A stretch of 64,000 nucleotides of DNA from positions 1 to 64,000 of the forward strand of contig NZ_KB905842.1 of assembly GCF_000381065.1 (NCBI RefSeq). The letters are read 5' to 3'. A program made the translations under genes and the position numbers. The notes below the pieces were generated by a model, which saw nothing but the letters and a program-made list of their open reading frames with translations, was not told the DNA's origin and did no database searches. This document shows, piece after piece, positions 34,941 through 44,989 of this stretch; the stretch's first letter is position 1; each line of letters begins with the position of its first letter. The stretch is from Propionispira raffinosivorans DSM 20765. Its GTDB lineage: Bacteria > Bacillota > Negativicutes > Selenomonadales > Selenomonadaceae.

Positions 34941-34975
34941 AAGAATAGCCCCGCAAAATATGCGAGGCTATTCTT
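34941..34975. terminator. Bidirectional terminator
   Basis: AAGAATAGCC pairs with GGCTATTCTT; sits between pncB and the convergent hxlR-type gene and could serve both. Confidence 0.75.
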
Positions 34976-35023
34976 TATGTTTAAATTCTATATGTTTTAT
35001 TTTTGTTTTTAGGTCAATCTTTT

Positions 35024-35350
35024 TTATTCCAAATTTTGTTTGTAATCTGTGCCCCATGCTTCCAGCGATTTGATAATAGGACGCATTGTTTCGCCTACCT
35101 CACTTAAAGAATATTCTACACGAGGCGGAACTTCTGGATGAATGGTACGGGTAATAATACCGTCAGACTCCATTGAGCGTAAACTATCCGTCAATACTTT
35201 TTGACTAATACCAGAGAGTGTTTTTCGTAATTCATTGAATCTCCATGGGCGCTCAAGTAAATTCTGTATAATCAAAAGTTTCCATTTACTTCCAATCAGT
35301 TGGACGGTAGTTGCTACCGGACATTCAGGCAATTCTGCTTTTGTCAGCAT
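35024..35350 (-). CDS. HxlR-family regulator
   Basis: A 108-residue winged-helix protein. CPVATTVQLIGSKWKLLIIQ, RPWRFNELRKTLSGISQKVL and GIITRTIHPEVPPRVEYSL are diagnostic. Such regulators often sense aldehydes or oxidants through the N-terminal Cys. ATG 35350 has AGAGGT upstream; longer in-frame starts lack a site. No target gene is obvious nearby. Confidence 0.92.
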   Translation of the reverse strand: MLTKAELPECPVATTVQLIGSKWKLLIIQNLLERPWRFNELRKTLSGISQKVLTDSLRSMESDGIITRTIHPEVPPRVEYSLSEVGETMRPIIKSLEAWGTDYKQNLE

Positions 35351-35584
35351 GTGGATACCTCTTTTCATAAGTTTATAATCGAATATTGTATTCAAATTAT
35401 AATATAGGATACTTCTTTTTACAAGTAGTTATAAAAAAGTAACTAAGCAACAGCTTTGTGCGTATTTTTTTGTGTGTAGTCACTGAATTAAAATCTAAAC
35501 AGGAAACGGAAAGTTTCAAATACCACCAATTTTCAAATGAAATATGACGAGAATAGAAAATTATCTTTAATATCATTAAAAGAG

Positions 35585-35633
35585 AAAATACATAGTATAA
35601 TGTATAGTATAAAAATATTATACTATGTATTTT
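35585..35633. repeat. Perfect 17-base inverted repeat
   Basis: Arms 35585-35601 (AAAATACATAGTATAAT) and 35617-35633 around a 15-base loop, in the ~370-base gap between hxlR and the XRE stub. Lacks a T run, so an operator or a relic is likelier than a terminator. Confidence 0.6.
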
Positions 35634-35721
35634 CGTCGTTAAGTACAGTTTGTTTATTTGCTATATACATTATGTTAATGCAATCGAAAGAAAAAATTAT
35701 TATTATGGATGGGAGATTACG

Positions 35722-35847
35722 ATGAATTATAATCGTCTTGGGAAAACAGTTTTGAATTATCGGAAAAAAGGAATGACAATTTGTGAGTTTTTAGATTTTG
35801 CAGGAATAAGTACATTTCTCATAAGCCAGATTGAGAGGGGGCAGTAA
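35722..35847 (+). pseudogene. XRE-type helix-turn-helix stub
   Basis: Forty-one residues: NYNRLGKTVLNYRKKGMTIC, then FAGISTFLISQIERGQ and a stop. This is the first two thirds of an XRE domain, cut right after the S-Q-I-E-R-G recognition helix; relatives continue with a cupin domain. Its last codons contain the GAGGGGG that is the ribosome binding site of the next gene, so it may serve as a translated leader. Confidence 0.65.
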
Positions 35848-35848
35848 A

Positions 35849-36424
35849 GTGGAAAAAAATATAATCAGACTTGTACAAGAAGCAGATACCGAAGAAATTT
35901 TGAACATATATGAGCCTTATGTAAAAGAAACAGCGATAACTTTTGAATGTGAAACTCCTTCGATTGATGAATTCAGAAATCGTATTAAGGAAATATCAGA
36001 GGACTATCCTTATATAGTTTACTTGTCAAACGGAAAAATTATTGGATATGCATATGCACATAAACAAATGGAACGAGCAGCATACCAGTGGAATGCTGAG
36101 TTGTCGGTTTATATTGATCAATCTCACCTGCGTTGTGGAATTGGCAAAACACTGTACAGTGTCCTTATCGAAATATTGAAGTTACAAAATGTCAGAAATA
36201 TTTATGGTGGAGTTACATTTCCGAATGAAAACAGTGAAAGATTGCATCAATATTTCGGGTTTAGCAAATTAGGCGTATATCATAATACGGGATACAAATG
36301 TGAAGAATGGCATGATGTTATGTGGTTTGAAAAGACGATTGGAGATTATAATCTCGAACCTGGGCCGTTCATGTCAATTAAAGAAATTGACACGAACATA
36401 ATTACGAAAATTTTACGGTTATAA
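35849..36424 (+). CDS. Phosphinothricin-type GNAT acetyltransferase
   Basis: A 191-residue GNAT enzyme like Pat/Bar. Visible: IRLVQEADTEEILNIYEPYV, TAITFECETPSIDEF, YQWNAELSVYIDQ and the acetyl-CoA loop LRCGIGKTLYSVL (residues ~99-111); then YGGVTFPNENSERLHQYFGF. It acetylates phosphinothricin-like or methionine-derivative amino groups in characterised relatives. It has about 25 extra residues at the C-terminus. GTG 35849 has GAGGGGG six bases upstream. Confidence 0.88.
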   Translation: MEKNIIRLVQEADTEEILNIYEPYVKETAITFECETPSIDEFRNRIKEISEDYPYIVYLSNGKIIGYAYAHKQMERAAYQWNAELSVYIDQSHLRCGIGKTLYSVLIEILKLQNVRNIYGGVTFPNENSERLHQYFGFSKLGVYHNTGYKCEEWHDVMWFEKTIGDYNLEPGPFMSIKEIDTNIITKILRL

Positions 36425-36756
36425 TAACATGTTTCAATATATTTAACTGCCAAAATAAACCACCGGCTTAGCCGGCGGAATCGACGGTTTTAATCAGACA
36501 TTCGTTTTTACATAGGATAATGGTTTGCAATTTTGAATGAAGTGGGAGTAATGTCCGTAAGATGTATCGTTGGTAATGGCATCCGTCTTTTTATTAGAAA
36601 AAACAAAATATATATTCTGCTTTTATATAGATTTGATGATAAATTGTGATATACTGAATGACAGTTGTATAGAATCGTATTATATTTTTTGCTGTAACGC
36701 ATTTTTTTACGTTACGGCTTTTATTTTTAGGTGATATTAATTTTAAGGGGATTTTT
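36425..36756 (+). other. Intergenic region with leader hairpin before the MFS gene
   Basis: 36691-36718 forms GCTGTAACG / CGTTACGGC followed by TTTTATTTTT, an intrinsic-terminator shape 30 bases before the MFS gene, so attenuation is possible. A CCGG-CTTA-CCGG hairpin at ~36466 follows the acetyltransferase. No gene seen. Confidence 0.55.
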
Positions 36757-38229
36757 ATGAGTAAACGAGGAATTTTTATAGTAACAATGGGACTCTTATT
36801 ATCAAATGCTATGGCAGGTTTGGATGGAACAATAATCAATACAGCTTTGCCATCAATTATAAGTGATTTACATGGTATTCAATATATCGGTTGGATTATA
36901 GCTGCTTTTTTGTTAGGAATGGCAGTGGCAACTCCTCTTTGGAGTAAACTTGGTGAACGAATTGGGAATAAAAAAGCCTATCAGATAGCCACCTTATTAT
37001 TTGTTCTTGGGTCAATATTTCAAGCATTGTCCAATGACATTACTTTTTTTGTAATTGCAAGGGCCATTATGGGAATCGGTGCAGGTGGAATGAATGCGCT
37101 ACCATTTATTATTTATGCAGATTTATACACAAACTTAAGAAAACGAAGTGAAGTCATTGGGTATGCTACGGCAAGCTTTAGTGCAGCGTCAATCATTGGC
37201 CCATTGCTAGGAGGCTGGATCGTAGATTCTTTTAGCTGGCACTGGGTGTTTTATATTAATATTCCTATCGCATTGTTTTCAATTTTGAGTATTCAAATTT
37301 TTTTCAAAGAACCCGTACGCATTGCTACAGGTAAAAAAATAGATTCTTTAGGCGCTTTTTTGATGATATCCGCGTTGGTTTCACTTTTAACTGGAATTCA
37401 AATGATTGGGACAGGTTCACCTGTGCTTGTTGTTGCATTGATGCTTACTGGTCTGCTTTTGTTGGTCGTGTTATTAAAAGTTGAAAAGGAAGCTGCAGAT
37501 CCTATAATTCCTAACAGACTTTTTAAAAATGTCCCATTAGTAATTGATTTTTTAATGTTTGCTCTTCTATGGGGGGCCTTTATTGCTTTTAACATCTATA
37601 TACCAATGTGGGCACAAGGGCTATTGGGACTTAGTGCTTTAATAGGGGGAGTAACTCAAATTCCCGGTGCTATTACAAATTTTATAGGTTCTGTGATCGG
37701 GGCCAGAATACAAGGGCAGTTAGGTAAATACCGTATGGTTACTTCTGGAACCTTAGCTTTTTTAATTTCTTTTTTTTGCATGGTATTCGCTGGGGCTGAT
37801 ATACCATTTTGGTTTCTATTGATAGTTGGCGCATTTGAAGGTCTTGGATTAGGTTTATGTTTTAATATTTTGCAAATTAGTGTGCAGCAAGATGCTGAAA
37901 AAAGAGATATTCCTATTGCAACGTCATTTGCATTTTTATTACGGATTTTAAGTCAAACGTTTATGTCCGCTATCTATGGAGTGGTTTTAAATCATGCCTT
38001 AATGAGAGGTGTTGCAGAATCTAATGGAGAAATTTCTATTGCTATGTTGAATAAGTTGAGCAATTCGCAGAATATGACAGAATTGCCTGCAGCTTTGTTA
38101 CCTGAAATGAGACAAATTATGTATGGCGGGTTGCATCATATTATGTTGATTGCACTGATTTTATTGATTATAGCCTTTATCTTTAACCTTGGAATGCAAT
38201 CTAAAATGAAGCAAAGGAGAACAATTTAA
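36757..38229 (+). CDS. MFS drug:H+ antiporter, DHA2 family (14 helices)
   Basis: A 490-residue inner-membrane exporter with about 14 helices. Motif D1 appears as LDGTIINTALPSIISDL (residues ~22-38), motif A as LWSKLGERIGNKKAYQIATL (~67), and motif C-like GPLLGGWIVDSFSWHWVFYIN (~147-168). The C-terminal half aligns as DHA2 repeats. Drug efflux role is typical; the substrate is unknown. AAGGGG precedes ATG. A terminator-like leader hairpin lies upstream. Confidence 0.92.
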   Translation: MSKRGIFIVTMGLLLSNAMAGLDGTIINTALPSIISDLHGIQYIGWIIAAFLLGMAVATPLWSKLGERIGNKKAYQIATLLFVLGSIFQALSNDITFFVIARAIMGIGAGGMNALPFIIYADLYTNLRKRSEVIGYATASFSAASIIGPLLGGWIVDSFSWHWVFYINIPIALFSILSIQIFFKEPVRIATGKKIDSLGAFLMISALVSLLTGIQMIGTGSPVLVVALMLTGLLLLVVLLKVEKEAADPIIPNRLFKNVPLVIDFLMFALLWGAFIAFNIYIPMWAQGLLGLSALIGGVTQIPGAITNFIGSVIGARIQGQLGKYRMVTSGTLAFLISFFCMVFAGADIPFWFLLIVGAFEGLGLGLCFNILQISVQQDAEKRDIPIATSFAFLLRILSQTFMSAIYGVVLNHALMRGVAESNGEISIAMLNKLSNSQNMTELPAALLPEMRQIMYGGLHHIMLIALILLIIAFIFNLGMQSKMKQRRTI

Positions 38230-38345
38230 TGACTTTATACATCGCGTATTTTTTATGCGAGTAAAAAATAGTGGATAACATGGACAGCTTGAAACAGAAT
38301 CTTTTGAGCTAAAGTAAAATTAAAATTTTATAGTAAATATATTTC

Positions 38346-38376
38346 TTGACCTGAAGTGTACTCCGTAGAGTAGGAT
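38346..38376 (+). promoter_or_regulatory. MerR-type promoter with a 19-base spacer
   Basis: TTGACC, 19 bases, TAGGAT, with the imperfect dyad TGAAGTGTACTCCGTAGAG in the spacer. MerR activators act on such over-long spacers. No merR gene is nearby; only the hydrolase remnant follows. Confidence 0.5.
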
Positions 38377-38444
38377 AAAGTATTAGAAAAATCTTATTTT
38401 GATGGGGAGTTGGGTTATCATCTATAGGTCTTGGCTGTACGGGA

Positions 38445-38645
38445 TTGAACAAACCACGCCCATTGCTGTTCATTGCTGGCAAAGAAGCTCATTCATTGGA
38501 ATTTAGCGAAGATGCATATGCAAAAGCAGCTGAACCGAAAGAGCTGTACAGTATTCCGAATGCAGGACACGCAGATCTCTATGATCGTACGGATCTCATT
38601 CCGTTTGCTAAACTCACAGATTTTTTCAGTAAATACTTGAAATAA
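38445..38645 (+). pseudogene. Alpha/beta hydrolase, C-terminal remnant
   Basis: Sixty-six residues: RPLLFIAGKEAHSLEFSEDA, then ELYSIPNAGHADLYDR with the catalytic His. This is the last quarter of an alpha/beta hydrolase; the nucleophile elbow and most of the fold are gone. The frame starts at TTG with no proper start upstream. Confidence 0.75.
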
Positions 38646-38697
38646 AAGCAGCATGAGGTTATTGTAGTACCTTGTTATTTTTGTGACACTATAACTT

Positions 38698-38745
38698 AAT
38701 CGTCATTCTTCTGTATTGTAAATACGGTAGAGTGACGATTTTTTT
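38698..38745 (+). terminator. Rho-independent terminator
   Basis: AATCGTCATTCT pairs with AGAGTGACGATT, then T run. Confidence 0.75.
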
Positions 38746-38766
38746 ATGTAGAAAATTTTTGTGCCA

Positions 38767-38807
38767 GCAAAAGACCTTCTATCATTTTGTGGTAGGAGGT
38801 CTTTTTG
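38767..38807 (-). terminator. Terminator of argR
   Basis: AAAAGACCT / AGGTCTTTT stem; on the minus strand a T run follows. Lies 20 bases below the argR stop. Confidence 0.7.
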
Positions 38808-38826
38808 TGTTTAAATTTAAAAAAAT

Positions 38827-39291
38827 TCAAGTGGTTGATTTTTTTTGTAAATTTTGTAATTTTTCGATAATAGTTGTTGTGTTTTTATTTGTTTTAACAA
38901 TGACGAAAATAGTGTTGTTGCCAGCTAGTGTTCCAATGATTTCGGGCCATTCGACATAGTCAATCAAACAAGCAACTGCTTCTGCTGCACCGGGAATTGT
39001 GTGGATAACGATGATGTTTTCGCTAAAGTTCATGGATAAAATGGAATCTTGAAATATACGCAGTCTTCCTTTGACATAGGCATTATGGGCTGGATCTGGT
39101 TTGCTTACATAACGATATCGTCCATCGCCGAGAGGGACTTTCATAATCATCAAACGATTGATATCACGAGAAATAGTAGCTTGGGTTACATCGAATCCTT
39201 CTTGATGCAGTGCATCTAACAGTTCATCTTGCGTATTGATTTCTTGCGTGGCAATAATTTGTTTAATTTTTTCAAGCCGTACATTTTTCAT
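38827..39291 (-). CDS. argR: Arginine repressor/activator ArgR
   Basis: A 154-residue ArgR. The winged helix (residues 1-70) has RLEKIKQIIATQEINTQDEL and VTQATISRDINRLMIMKVP; the arginine-binding core has PGAAEAVACLIDYVEWPEII and GTLAGNNTIFVIV with the conserved G-T-x-A-G-D/N-x-T. It senses arginine as a hexamer. It is divergent from arcA with a ~570-base intergenic region, so it very likely controls the arginine deiminase genes. Confidence 0.95.
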   Translation of the reverse strand: MKNVRLEKIKQIIATQEINTQDELLDALHQEGFDVTQATISRDINRLMIMKVPLGDGRYRYVSKPDPAHNAYVKGRLRIFQDSILSMNFSENIIVIHTIPGAAEAVACLIDYVEWPEIIGTLAGNNTIFVIVKTNKNTTTIIEKLQNLQKKSTT

Positions 39292-39584
39292 AAAATCACG
39301 CTCTTTCTGTTCTGCAAAAGTTGATATAAATTAAACGGAATTTCTTCTAATCATATATCCAATATTATATATTCGTCAATAAAATTATATACCATCTAAG
39401 GTATATAATACTATAGTAGTTTATCTGAATATTAAAAATAAATAAAATGAATATTTAGAAATTATATTTTAGATAAATACTAATAATTAATATAACCATT
39501 GGTTTTAAAGTGAATATTATGCAATGATACATTGATTTTTATTCTTTTGTATTATTTTACTGCTCAAAAATATTGATTTTTTAT
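39292..39584. promoter_or_regulatory. argR-arcA intergenic control region
   Basis: Very AT-rich. A perfect 10-base dyad, ATTATATACC / GGTATATAAT with a 6-base spacer (39384-39409), lies before argR. TGAATATTAAAAAT and ATGAATATTT (around 39430-39460) resemble half ARG boxes; no full consensus box is clear. Confidence 0.5.
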
Positions 39585-39613
39585 TTGACAAAACCCTTTC
39601 TGTTTAATATACT
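39585..39613 (+). promoter_or_regulatory. Promoter of the arc operon
   Basis: TTGACA at 39585-39590, 17-base spacer, TATACT at 39608-39613. It leaves a ~245-base leader before arcA. Confidence 0.8.
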
Positions 39614-39619
39614 TCAATT

Positions 39620-39865
39620 GTAGTCACTACCTTGGTGGTTACCTATTACGGTGAACCATTAATAGCAAAGTGGCAGGAGTAAAAAATTTTATGAAAGGGA
39701 GTGTTTTTGGTGGTTTAAATAAACATTATCGATTTTTATTAGAGATCCTAAGTTGTTTGGGACGATAGCTTGCCACTGGTTCATAGTTTAGCGTTTCTTT
39801 TTTGGCTGGCTGTAAAGAAAATTCAAAATGTTCCAAACTGCTAGGCATTAGAGGAGGGGCAAACT
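39620..39865 (+). other. Long leader of the arc operon
   Basis: GGTTACC/GGTGAACC forms a hairpin at ~39646-39657. A 25-codon frame at 39691-39768 (MKGSVFGGLNKHYRF...) has a weak CAGGAG site and no arginine codon run, so it is not a classic attenuator peptide. The function of the leader is unknown. Confidence 0.45.
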
Positions 39866-41152
39866 ATGGAAAATGCACTTTTGAAAAAAACTTTAAATGA
39901 ATCACCAGCAGCATATGCAGTACATAACGTATTGAATGTTACATCTGAAATCGGGCAATTAAAGACGGTTTTGCTGCATAGACCGGGTCAGGAAATTGAA
40001 AATTTAACACCGGAACTTTTAGAAAGATTATTGTTTGACGATATTCCTTATCTAAAAGTGGCACGTGAAGAACATGATTATTTTGCAAATGTTTTAAGAG
40101 AAAATGGAGTGAAGGTTCTTTATCTTGAAACACTTGCGGCAGAAGCTATTAAAGATCAAGGCGTAAAGACACAATTTATTAGCCAGTTTATTGATGAGGC
40201 TTCAGTTGAGAGTGAAAGTTTAAAAGAAGCATTGACAGAATATTTTAACAGCTTTTCCAATCAAGATTTAATTAATAAGATGATGGCGGGCATTCGGCGT
40301 GAAGAGTTGAGAGATTTTCATCGCATATCGCTTTATGACCAAGTTAATAATTTATATCCGTTTATTTGTGATCCAATGCCAAACTTGTATTTTACGCGGG
40401 ATCCATTCGCTACTGTTGGAAATGGTATTACGATGAATCATATGCGAACACAAACAAGGAATCGTGAGACTATTTTTGCCAAATATATCTTTAAAAATCA
40501 TTTGCAATTCAAAGATGCTCAAATTCCATTTTGGTTTGACCGTGAGGAAGATACTTCATTAGAAGGCGGCGATGTCTTAGTTTTAAGTGATACGACCCTG
40601 GCAATTGGAATTTCGCAGCGAACCGATGCGGCTTCGGTAGAGAAGGTTTGCCGAAGGTTGTTTCAAAATAATTCTAAGTTTGAAACAGTACTTGCTTTCC
40701 ATATTCCATCGTCTAGAGCTTTTATGCATTTGGATACAGTGTTTACGATGGTTGATTACGATAAATTTACAATACACTCTGAAATTGAAGGACCGTTAAC
40801 AGTTTATGAAATGACAAAACATAATGGTAAAAATGGACTAAAAATTAAGATAGAAAAACAAGATATGAAATTAGAAGATATTCTTAAAAAACATTTAGGC
40901 AGAGATATTACTCTTATTCGCTGTGGTAATGGCGATAAAATTGCTGGAGCAAGAGAACAGTGGAATGATGGGGCCAATACACTTGCAATTGCCCCTGGTG
41001 AAGTGGTTGTTTATTCGAGAAATCATGTTACGAATAAAGTACTTTCCGAAGAATATGGTGTCAAACTTCACATTATTCCTTCATCTGAATTATCTAGAGG
41101 CAGAGGCGGTCCAAGATGCATGAGCATGCCGCTTTATCGTGAAAATTTGTAA
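39866..41152 (+). CDS. arcA: Arginine deiminase
   Basis: A 428-residue enzyme converting arginine to citrulline and ammonia, the first step of the ADI pathway. The guanidino-binding Asp/Glu region is [18 protein letters not shown] (~176); the His in [16 protein letters not shown] (~281) and the catalytic Cys418 in [11 protein letters not shown] at the C-terminus are present. The protein is ~18 residues longer than usual at the N-terminus ([15 protein letters not shown]...). GAGGAGGGG is eight bases upstream. First gene of arcA-arcB-arcD-arcC. Confidence 0.96.
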   Translation: MENALLKKTLNESPAAYAVHNVLNVTSEIGQLKTVLLHRPGQEIENLTPELLERLLFDDIPYLKVAREEHDYFANVLRENGVKVLYLETLAAEAIKDQGVKTQFISQFIDEASVESESLKEALTEYFNSFSNQDLINKMMAGIRREELRDFHRISLYDQVNNLYPFICDPMPNLYFTRDPFATVGNGITMNHMRTQTRNRETIFAKYIFKNHLQFKDAQIPFWFDREEDTSLEGGDVLVLSDTTLAIGISQRTDAASVEKVCRRLFQNNSKFETVLAFHIPSSRAFMHLDTVFTMVDYDKFTIHSEIEGPLTVYEMTKHNGKNGLKIKIEKQDMKLEDILKKHLGRDITLIRCGNGDKIAGAREQWNDGANTLAIAPGEVVVYSRNHVTNKVLSEEYGVKLHIIPSSELSRGRGGPRCMSMPLYRENL

Positions 41153-41180
41153 ATTATTTTAATAAAAGGAGATCCTAAAA

Positions 41181-42182
41181 ATGAGCTTTAATTTAAGAAA
41201 TCGCAGCTTTTTAACACTAATGGACTTTACACCAAAAGAAATTCAATACATGCTTGATTTGGCAAGAGACTTAAAGAGAGCAAAATATGCGGGAATAGAA
41301 CAACAAAAATTACAAGGTAAAAAAATTGTTATTCTCTTTGAAAAAGATTCAACGCGTACAAGATGTTCTTTTGAAGTAGGGGCTTATGATCAAGGTGCAT
41401 TACTTACGTACCTAGGGCCGACCGGCAGTCAAATTGGCAAAAAAGAATCCATTGCAGATACAGCTCGTGTTTTAGGACGTATGTATGATGGTATTGAATA
41501 TCGAGGCTTTGATCAATCAATTGTTGAAGATCTAGCTAAATATTCAGGTGTACCAGTATGGAATGGTTTAACTGATGCAGATCATCCAACACAAGTTTTA
41601 GCAGATTTCTTAACGGCTCAGGAACATCTAAATAAACCATATGAAAAAATGGTATTTGCTTTTCTTGGAGATGGCAGAAATAATGTTGCGAATGCGTTGA
41701 TGATTGGTTCCGCTAAAATGGGATTGGATTTCCGTATTGTTGCACCGAAAGAATTATGGCCAGATGAAGCTTTGCTTACAAAATGCAATGAAGTAGCTGC
41801 CGAAACAGGCGCTAAAATTACAGTGACTTCTGATATTGCTGCCGGTGTTAAAAATGCAGATGTTTTATATACGGATGTTTGGGTATCCATGGGGGAACCT
41901 GATGAGGTATGGGGGGCGCGAATTAAGCTTCTTGAACCATATAGAATTACAGCACAAATGATCAAAATGACAAAAAATGACAAAGTTATATTTGAACATT
42001 GTCTGCCAGCTTTCCATAATACAAAAACAAAAGTTGGTAAACAGATTTTTGAAAAATTCGGCTTAACTGAAATGGAAGTTACGGATGAAGTATTTGAAGG
42101 TAAACATTCGGTTGTGTTTGATGAAGCGGAAAATAGAATGCATACGATTAAGGCAATTATGGTTGCTACATTAGGCGCATAA
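41181..42182 (+). CDS. arcB: Ornithine carbamoyltransferase, catabolic
   Basis: A 333-residue enzyme that phosphorolyses citrulline to ornithine and carbamoyl phosphate in the ADI pathway. Carbamoyl-phosphate motif [11 protein letters not shown] (residues ~57-67), HPTQVLADF (~137), and the ornithine-binding [11 protein letters not shown] (~275) are intact. [20 protein letters not shown] is also typical. AAAAGGAG lies ten bases upstream; 28 bases after arcA. Confidence 0.95.
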   Translation: MSFNLRNRSFLTLMDFTPKEIQYMLDLARDLKRAKYAGIEQQKLQGKKIVILFEKDSTRTRCSFEVGAYDQGALLTYLGPTGSQIGKKESIADTARVLGRMYDGIEYRGFDQSIVEDLAKYSGVPVWNGLTDADHPTQVLADFLTAQEHLNKPYEKMVFAFLGDGRNNVANALMIGSAKMGLDFRIVAPKELWPDEALLTKCNEVAAETGAKITVTSDIAAGVKNADVLYTDVWVSMGEPDEVWGARIKLLEPYRITAQMIKMTKNDKVIFEHCLPAFHNTKTKVGKQIFEKFGLTEMEVTDEVFEGKHSVVFDEAENRMHTIKAIMVATLGA

Positions 42183-42202
42183 GATTCCGTACTTTATTTA
42201 AA

Positions 42203-42233
42203 ACTCAGTCATGCAACTACGGCATGACTGAGT
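42203..42233 (+). other. Intercistronic hairpin between arcB and arcD
   Basis: Perfect 12-base stem ACTCAGTCATGC / GCATGACTGAGT, 7-base loop. No T run, so an mRNA processing or stability element is likelier than a full terminator. A second small stem AAACAG/CTGTTT lies ~42376. Confidence 0.6.
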
Positions 42234-42468
42234 AAATCATATATGAATCTCACAGTGGTATTCGCTAGGCTAAGAGCAATTTATGATCCATTATGAATTA
42301 CATCAACAGTTTTTTAGAGACATTCCGTTGATTTTGTTGTTTATTATGGTAGATAAATTCATAAGACAAATGAAACAGTAGAGCTGTTTTCACTTTGGCA
42401 ATTAATTTCTTGTGAGGTTCATCTCATCATAAATATAACAAAATAAAATGATAAGGGAGATGCTCTCT

Positions 42469-43890
42469 TTGGCAAAAGATAATAAATTAGGTATATTCGC
42501 GTTAGGTGCAATGGTTGTAGGTTCAATGATCGGTGGCGGTGCGTTTGCGCTGCCAGCGGATATGGCAAAAGGTGCCGATGCAGGTGCAATTCTGATCGGT
42601 TGGTTAATTACAGGTATTGGAATGATTGCGTTAGCACTTGTGTATCAGACGCTTTCGTTAAGAAAACCTGAATTGAGCGGTGGAATTTATAGTTATGCCA
42701 AAGCAGGTTTTGGTGATTATGTAGGTTTTATTTCAGCATGGGGTTATTGGTTCAGTGGATTGCTTGGTAACGTATCCTACGCAGTTATGTTATTTGGTGC
42801 TCTCGGCTATTTCTTTCCGATTTTTGGTTCAGGAAATAATATCGTTTCGATTATTTGTGCATCCGCTCTTATTTGGGGATTGCAGATTTTAATTTTGCGA
42901 GGGGTTAAAGAAGCAGCATTTATTAATGTGCTTACAACTATTGCGAAATTAGTACCGATTTTTCTATTTATTATTGTTTGCATTGTATTTTTTAAAGTCG
43001 ACACGTTTTCTTTTGATATTTGGGGTGCAGCGACTCCGACTTTGGGCGGTGTTGTTGATCAGGTCAAAAGTACAATGCTTGTCACCTTATGGGTGTTCAT
43101 TGGTATAGAAGGTGCCGTTGTTTTTTCGGGACGGGCGCGGAATAAACAAGATGTTGGCAAAGCAACGGTCATCGGTTTGATTGGAACGTTATTGATATAT
43201 GTTTTAATCTCAGTTCTTTCATTGGGGGTTATGACACAAGGGGAACTCGCACAGCAGGCGACACCATCGATGGCATATGTCCTTGAAGCTCTTGTTGGTG
43301 AAGTGGGCGCGGCTATCATCAATGCAGGTCTTGTAGTTTCTCTATTTGGGGCACTTTTAGGCTGGTCCCTATTATCAGCCGAAGTACCGTTTGTTGCTGC
43401 TAAAGACGGCGTGTTTCCCAAAATGTTTGCTAAAGAAAATAAAAATGGAGCCCCAATTGTTTCTTTAACGATCACGAATATTTTAGTGCAGATCTCACTG
43501 CTCTTAACTTTGTTTGCCAGTAGTACGTATCAGGCCCTTTATTCTATTGCTAGTTCAGCTATTTTGGTACCTTATTTATTAAGTGCTTTATATGGTCTTA
43601 AACTGGCAATTACGAAAGAGACATATGATGTGAATCCTCAAGGACATACAAAAGATTTGTTTTTAGGTACATTATCTACTATTTATGCAACTTGGCTGGT
43701 ATATGCGGCAGGCTTACAATATCTTTTACTCATTACGATCCTTTACGCAGTCGGGGTTATTGTTTTTGTAAAAGCAAAAAAAGAAAAAGAACAGAAAATT
43801 TTCAAGGAATATGAAGCGGTACTGGCACTGCTATTTGTGGTTTTTGGTGTTGTTGCACTAGGGTTAATGTCTACTGGTTCATTGGGATAG
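42469..43890 (+). CDS. arcD: Arginine/ornithine antiporter
   Basis: A 473-residue APC-superfamily transporter with ~12 helices that swaps arginine in for ornithine out. Opening [20 protein letters not shown] is the substrate-binding G-S/A-G-I-G/F motif of TM1; [17 protein letters not shown] (TM2-3 loop) and [20 protein letters not shown] (TM6) are characteristic of ArcD. Start TTG 42469 with AAGGGAG eight bases upstream is preferred to ATG 42448. Between arcB and arcC in the operon. Confidence 0.93.
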   Translation: MAKDNKLGIFALGAMVVGSMIGGGAFALPADMAKGADAGAILIGWLITGIGMIALALVYQTLSLRKPELSGGIYSYAKAGFGDYVGFISAWGYWFSGLLGNVSYAVMLFGALGYFFPIFGSGNNIVSIICASALIWGLQILILRGVKEAAFINVLTTIAKLVPIFLFIIVCIVFFKVDTFSFDIWGAATPTLGGVVDQVKSTMLVTLWVFIGIEGAVVFSGRARNKQDVGKATVIGLIGTLLIYVLISVLSLGVMTQGELAQQATPSMAYVLEALVGEVGAAIINAGLVVSLFGALLGWSLLSAEVPFVAAKDGVFPKMFAKENKNGAPIVSLTITNILVQISLLLTLFASSTYQALYSIASSAILVPYLLSALYGLKLAITKETYDVNPQGHTKDLFLGTLSTIYATWLVYAAGLQYLLLITILYAVGVIVFVKAKKEKEQKIFKEYEAVLALLFVVFGVVALGLMSTGSLG

Positions 43891-43946
43891 TAGAAAAAGT
43901 GTTTATATTCAGGAAATTAATATACCGAAAAAGGAGGCAGATAATT

Positions 43947-44885
43947 ATGCGAGCAATTATAGCACTGGGGGGAAATGCTTTGCAAGCGAAAGGATTTCCG
44001 GCTACAGCAGAATGTCAATTACAAACTATCAAAGATACAGCAATTTATTTAGCTAATATGATTGAAAGTGATGTCCAGATTGTGATTGTACATGGGAATG
44101 GTCCACAAGTAGGTCGACTGGTTGTGCAAAATGAATGTGCAAAAAATTTAACGCCGGCTATGCCCTTCGATGTTTGCGGTGCAATGAGTCAGGGCATGAT
44201 AGGATATCATATTCAACAGGCATTAGGTGAAGAATTGCATAAGCGCCATATTGATAAATCGGTAATTACACTTATTACACAAACTATTGTTGATAAAAAT
44301 GATGAAGGTTTTCAAAATCCAACCAAACCAATCGGTCCATATTATAATGAAACGGAAGCGAATACCTTACGGGAAGAAAAAGGGTATTCGATGATGGAAG
44401 ATTCTGGACGTGGCTATCGACGTGTAGTGGCTTCGCCAAATCCTTTGAAAATTGTTGAAATTGATACAATTAAAAAATTGGTGAATGATGGTGCAATCGT
44501 AATTTCCACTGGTGGGGGTGGAATTCCTGTTATTGAATTAGCAGATGAAACTTTAGAAGGTGTGACGGCAGTTATTGATAAAGACTTGGCTTCAGCAAAG
44601 CTGGCTGACGAACTGCAAGCCGATCAACTTGTTATATTAACAGCTGTTGATAATGTTGCCATTAATTTTGGTAAATCAAATCAAAAAAACTTGGATAGTT
44701 TGACAGTAAAAGAAGCACAACAATATATGAAAGAAGGCCAGTTCGGAACAGGCAGTATGCTTCCAAAAATACAGGCAGCAATCAATTTTGTTACAGCTAA
44801 TCCAGGGAAAAAAGCAGTAGTTGCATCATTGAAAAATGCAAAAGATGCATTACGTGGCTGCTCTGGTACGGTTATTGTAGCTTGA
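43947..44885 (+). CDS. arcC: Carbamate kinase
   Basis: A 312-residue kinase making ATP from carbamoyl phosphate and ADP, the energy-yielding last step of the ADI pathway. Amino acid kinase motifs: IIALGGNALQAKG at the N-terminus, VHGNGPQVG (~50), STGGGGIPVIE (~190), VIDKDLASAKLADEL (~211), and GTGSMLPKIQAA (~265). ATG 43947 has AAAGGAGG nine bases upstream. Confidence 0.96.
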   Translation: MRAIIALGGNALQAKGFPATAECQLQTIKDTAIYLANMIESDVQIVIVHGNGPQVGRLVVQNECAKNLTPAMPFDVCGAMSQGMIGYHIQQALGEELHKRHIDKSVITLITQTIVDKNDEGFQNPTKPIGPYYNETEANTLREEKGYSMMEDSGRGYRRVVASPNPLKIVEIDTIKKLVNDGAIVISTGGGGIPVIELADETLEGVTAVIDKDLASAKLADELQADQLVILTAVDNVAINFGKSNQKNLDSLTVKEAQQYMKEGQFGTGSMLPKIQAAINFVTANPGKKAVVASLKNAKDALRGCSGTVIVA

Positions 44886-44944
44886 GTAAAAAGTCGAAGT
44901 TTGAATGACTATACTGTTTAAAACCAAATATATATTATATAATG

Positions 44945-44987
44945 AAGTAACTCGGTATTTTATCTGATACCGAGTTACTTTTTTTGT
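44945..44987 (+). terminator. Terminator of the arc operon
   Basis: AAGTAACTCGGTATC.. pairs with GATACCGAGTTACTT, then a T run. Confidence 0.85.
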
Positions 44988-44989
44988 TG

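Noticed and set aside
39691..39768. 25-codon frame in the arc leader as an attenuator peptide
   Set aside because: No cluster of arginine codons and only a weak ribosome binding site; kept only as a remark within the leader feature.
43059..43475. Minus-strand open frame of 138 codons
   Set aside because: Antisense shadow of the arcD gene.
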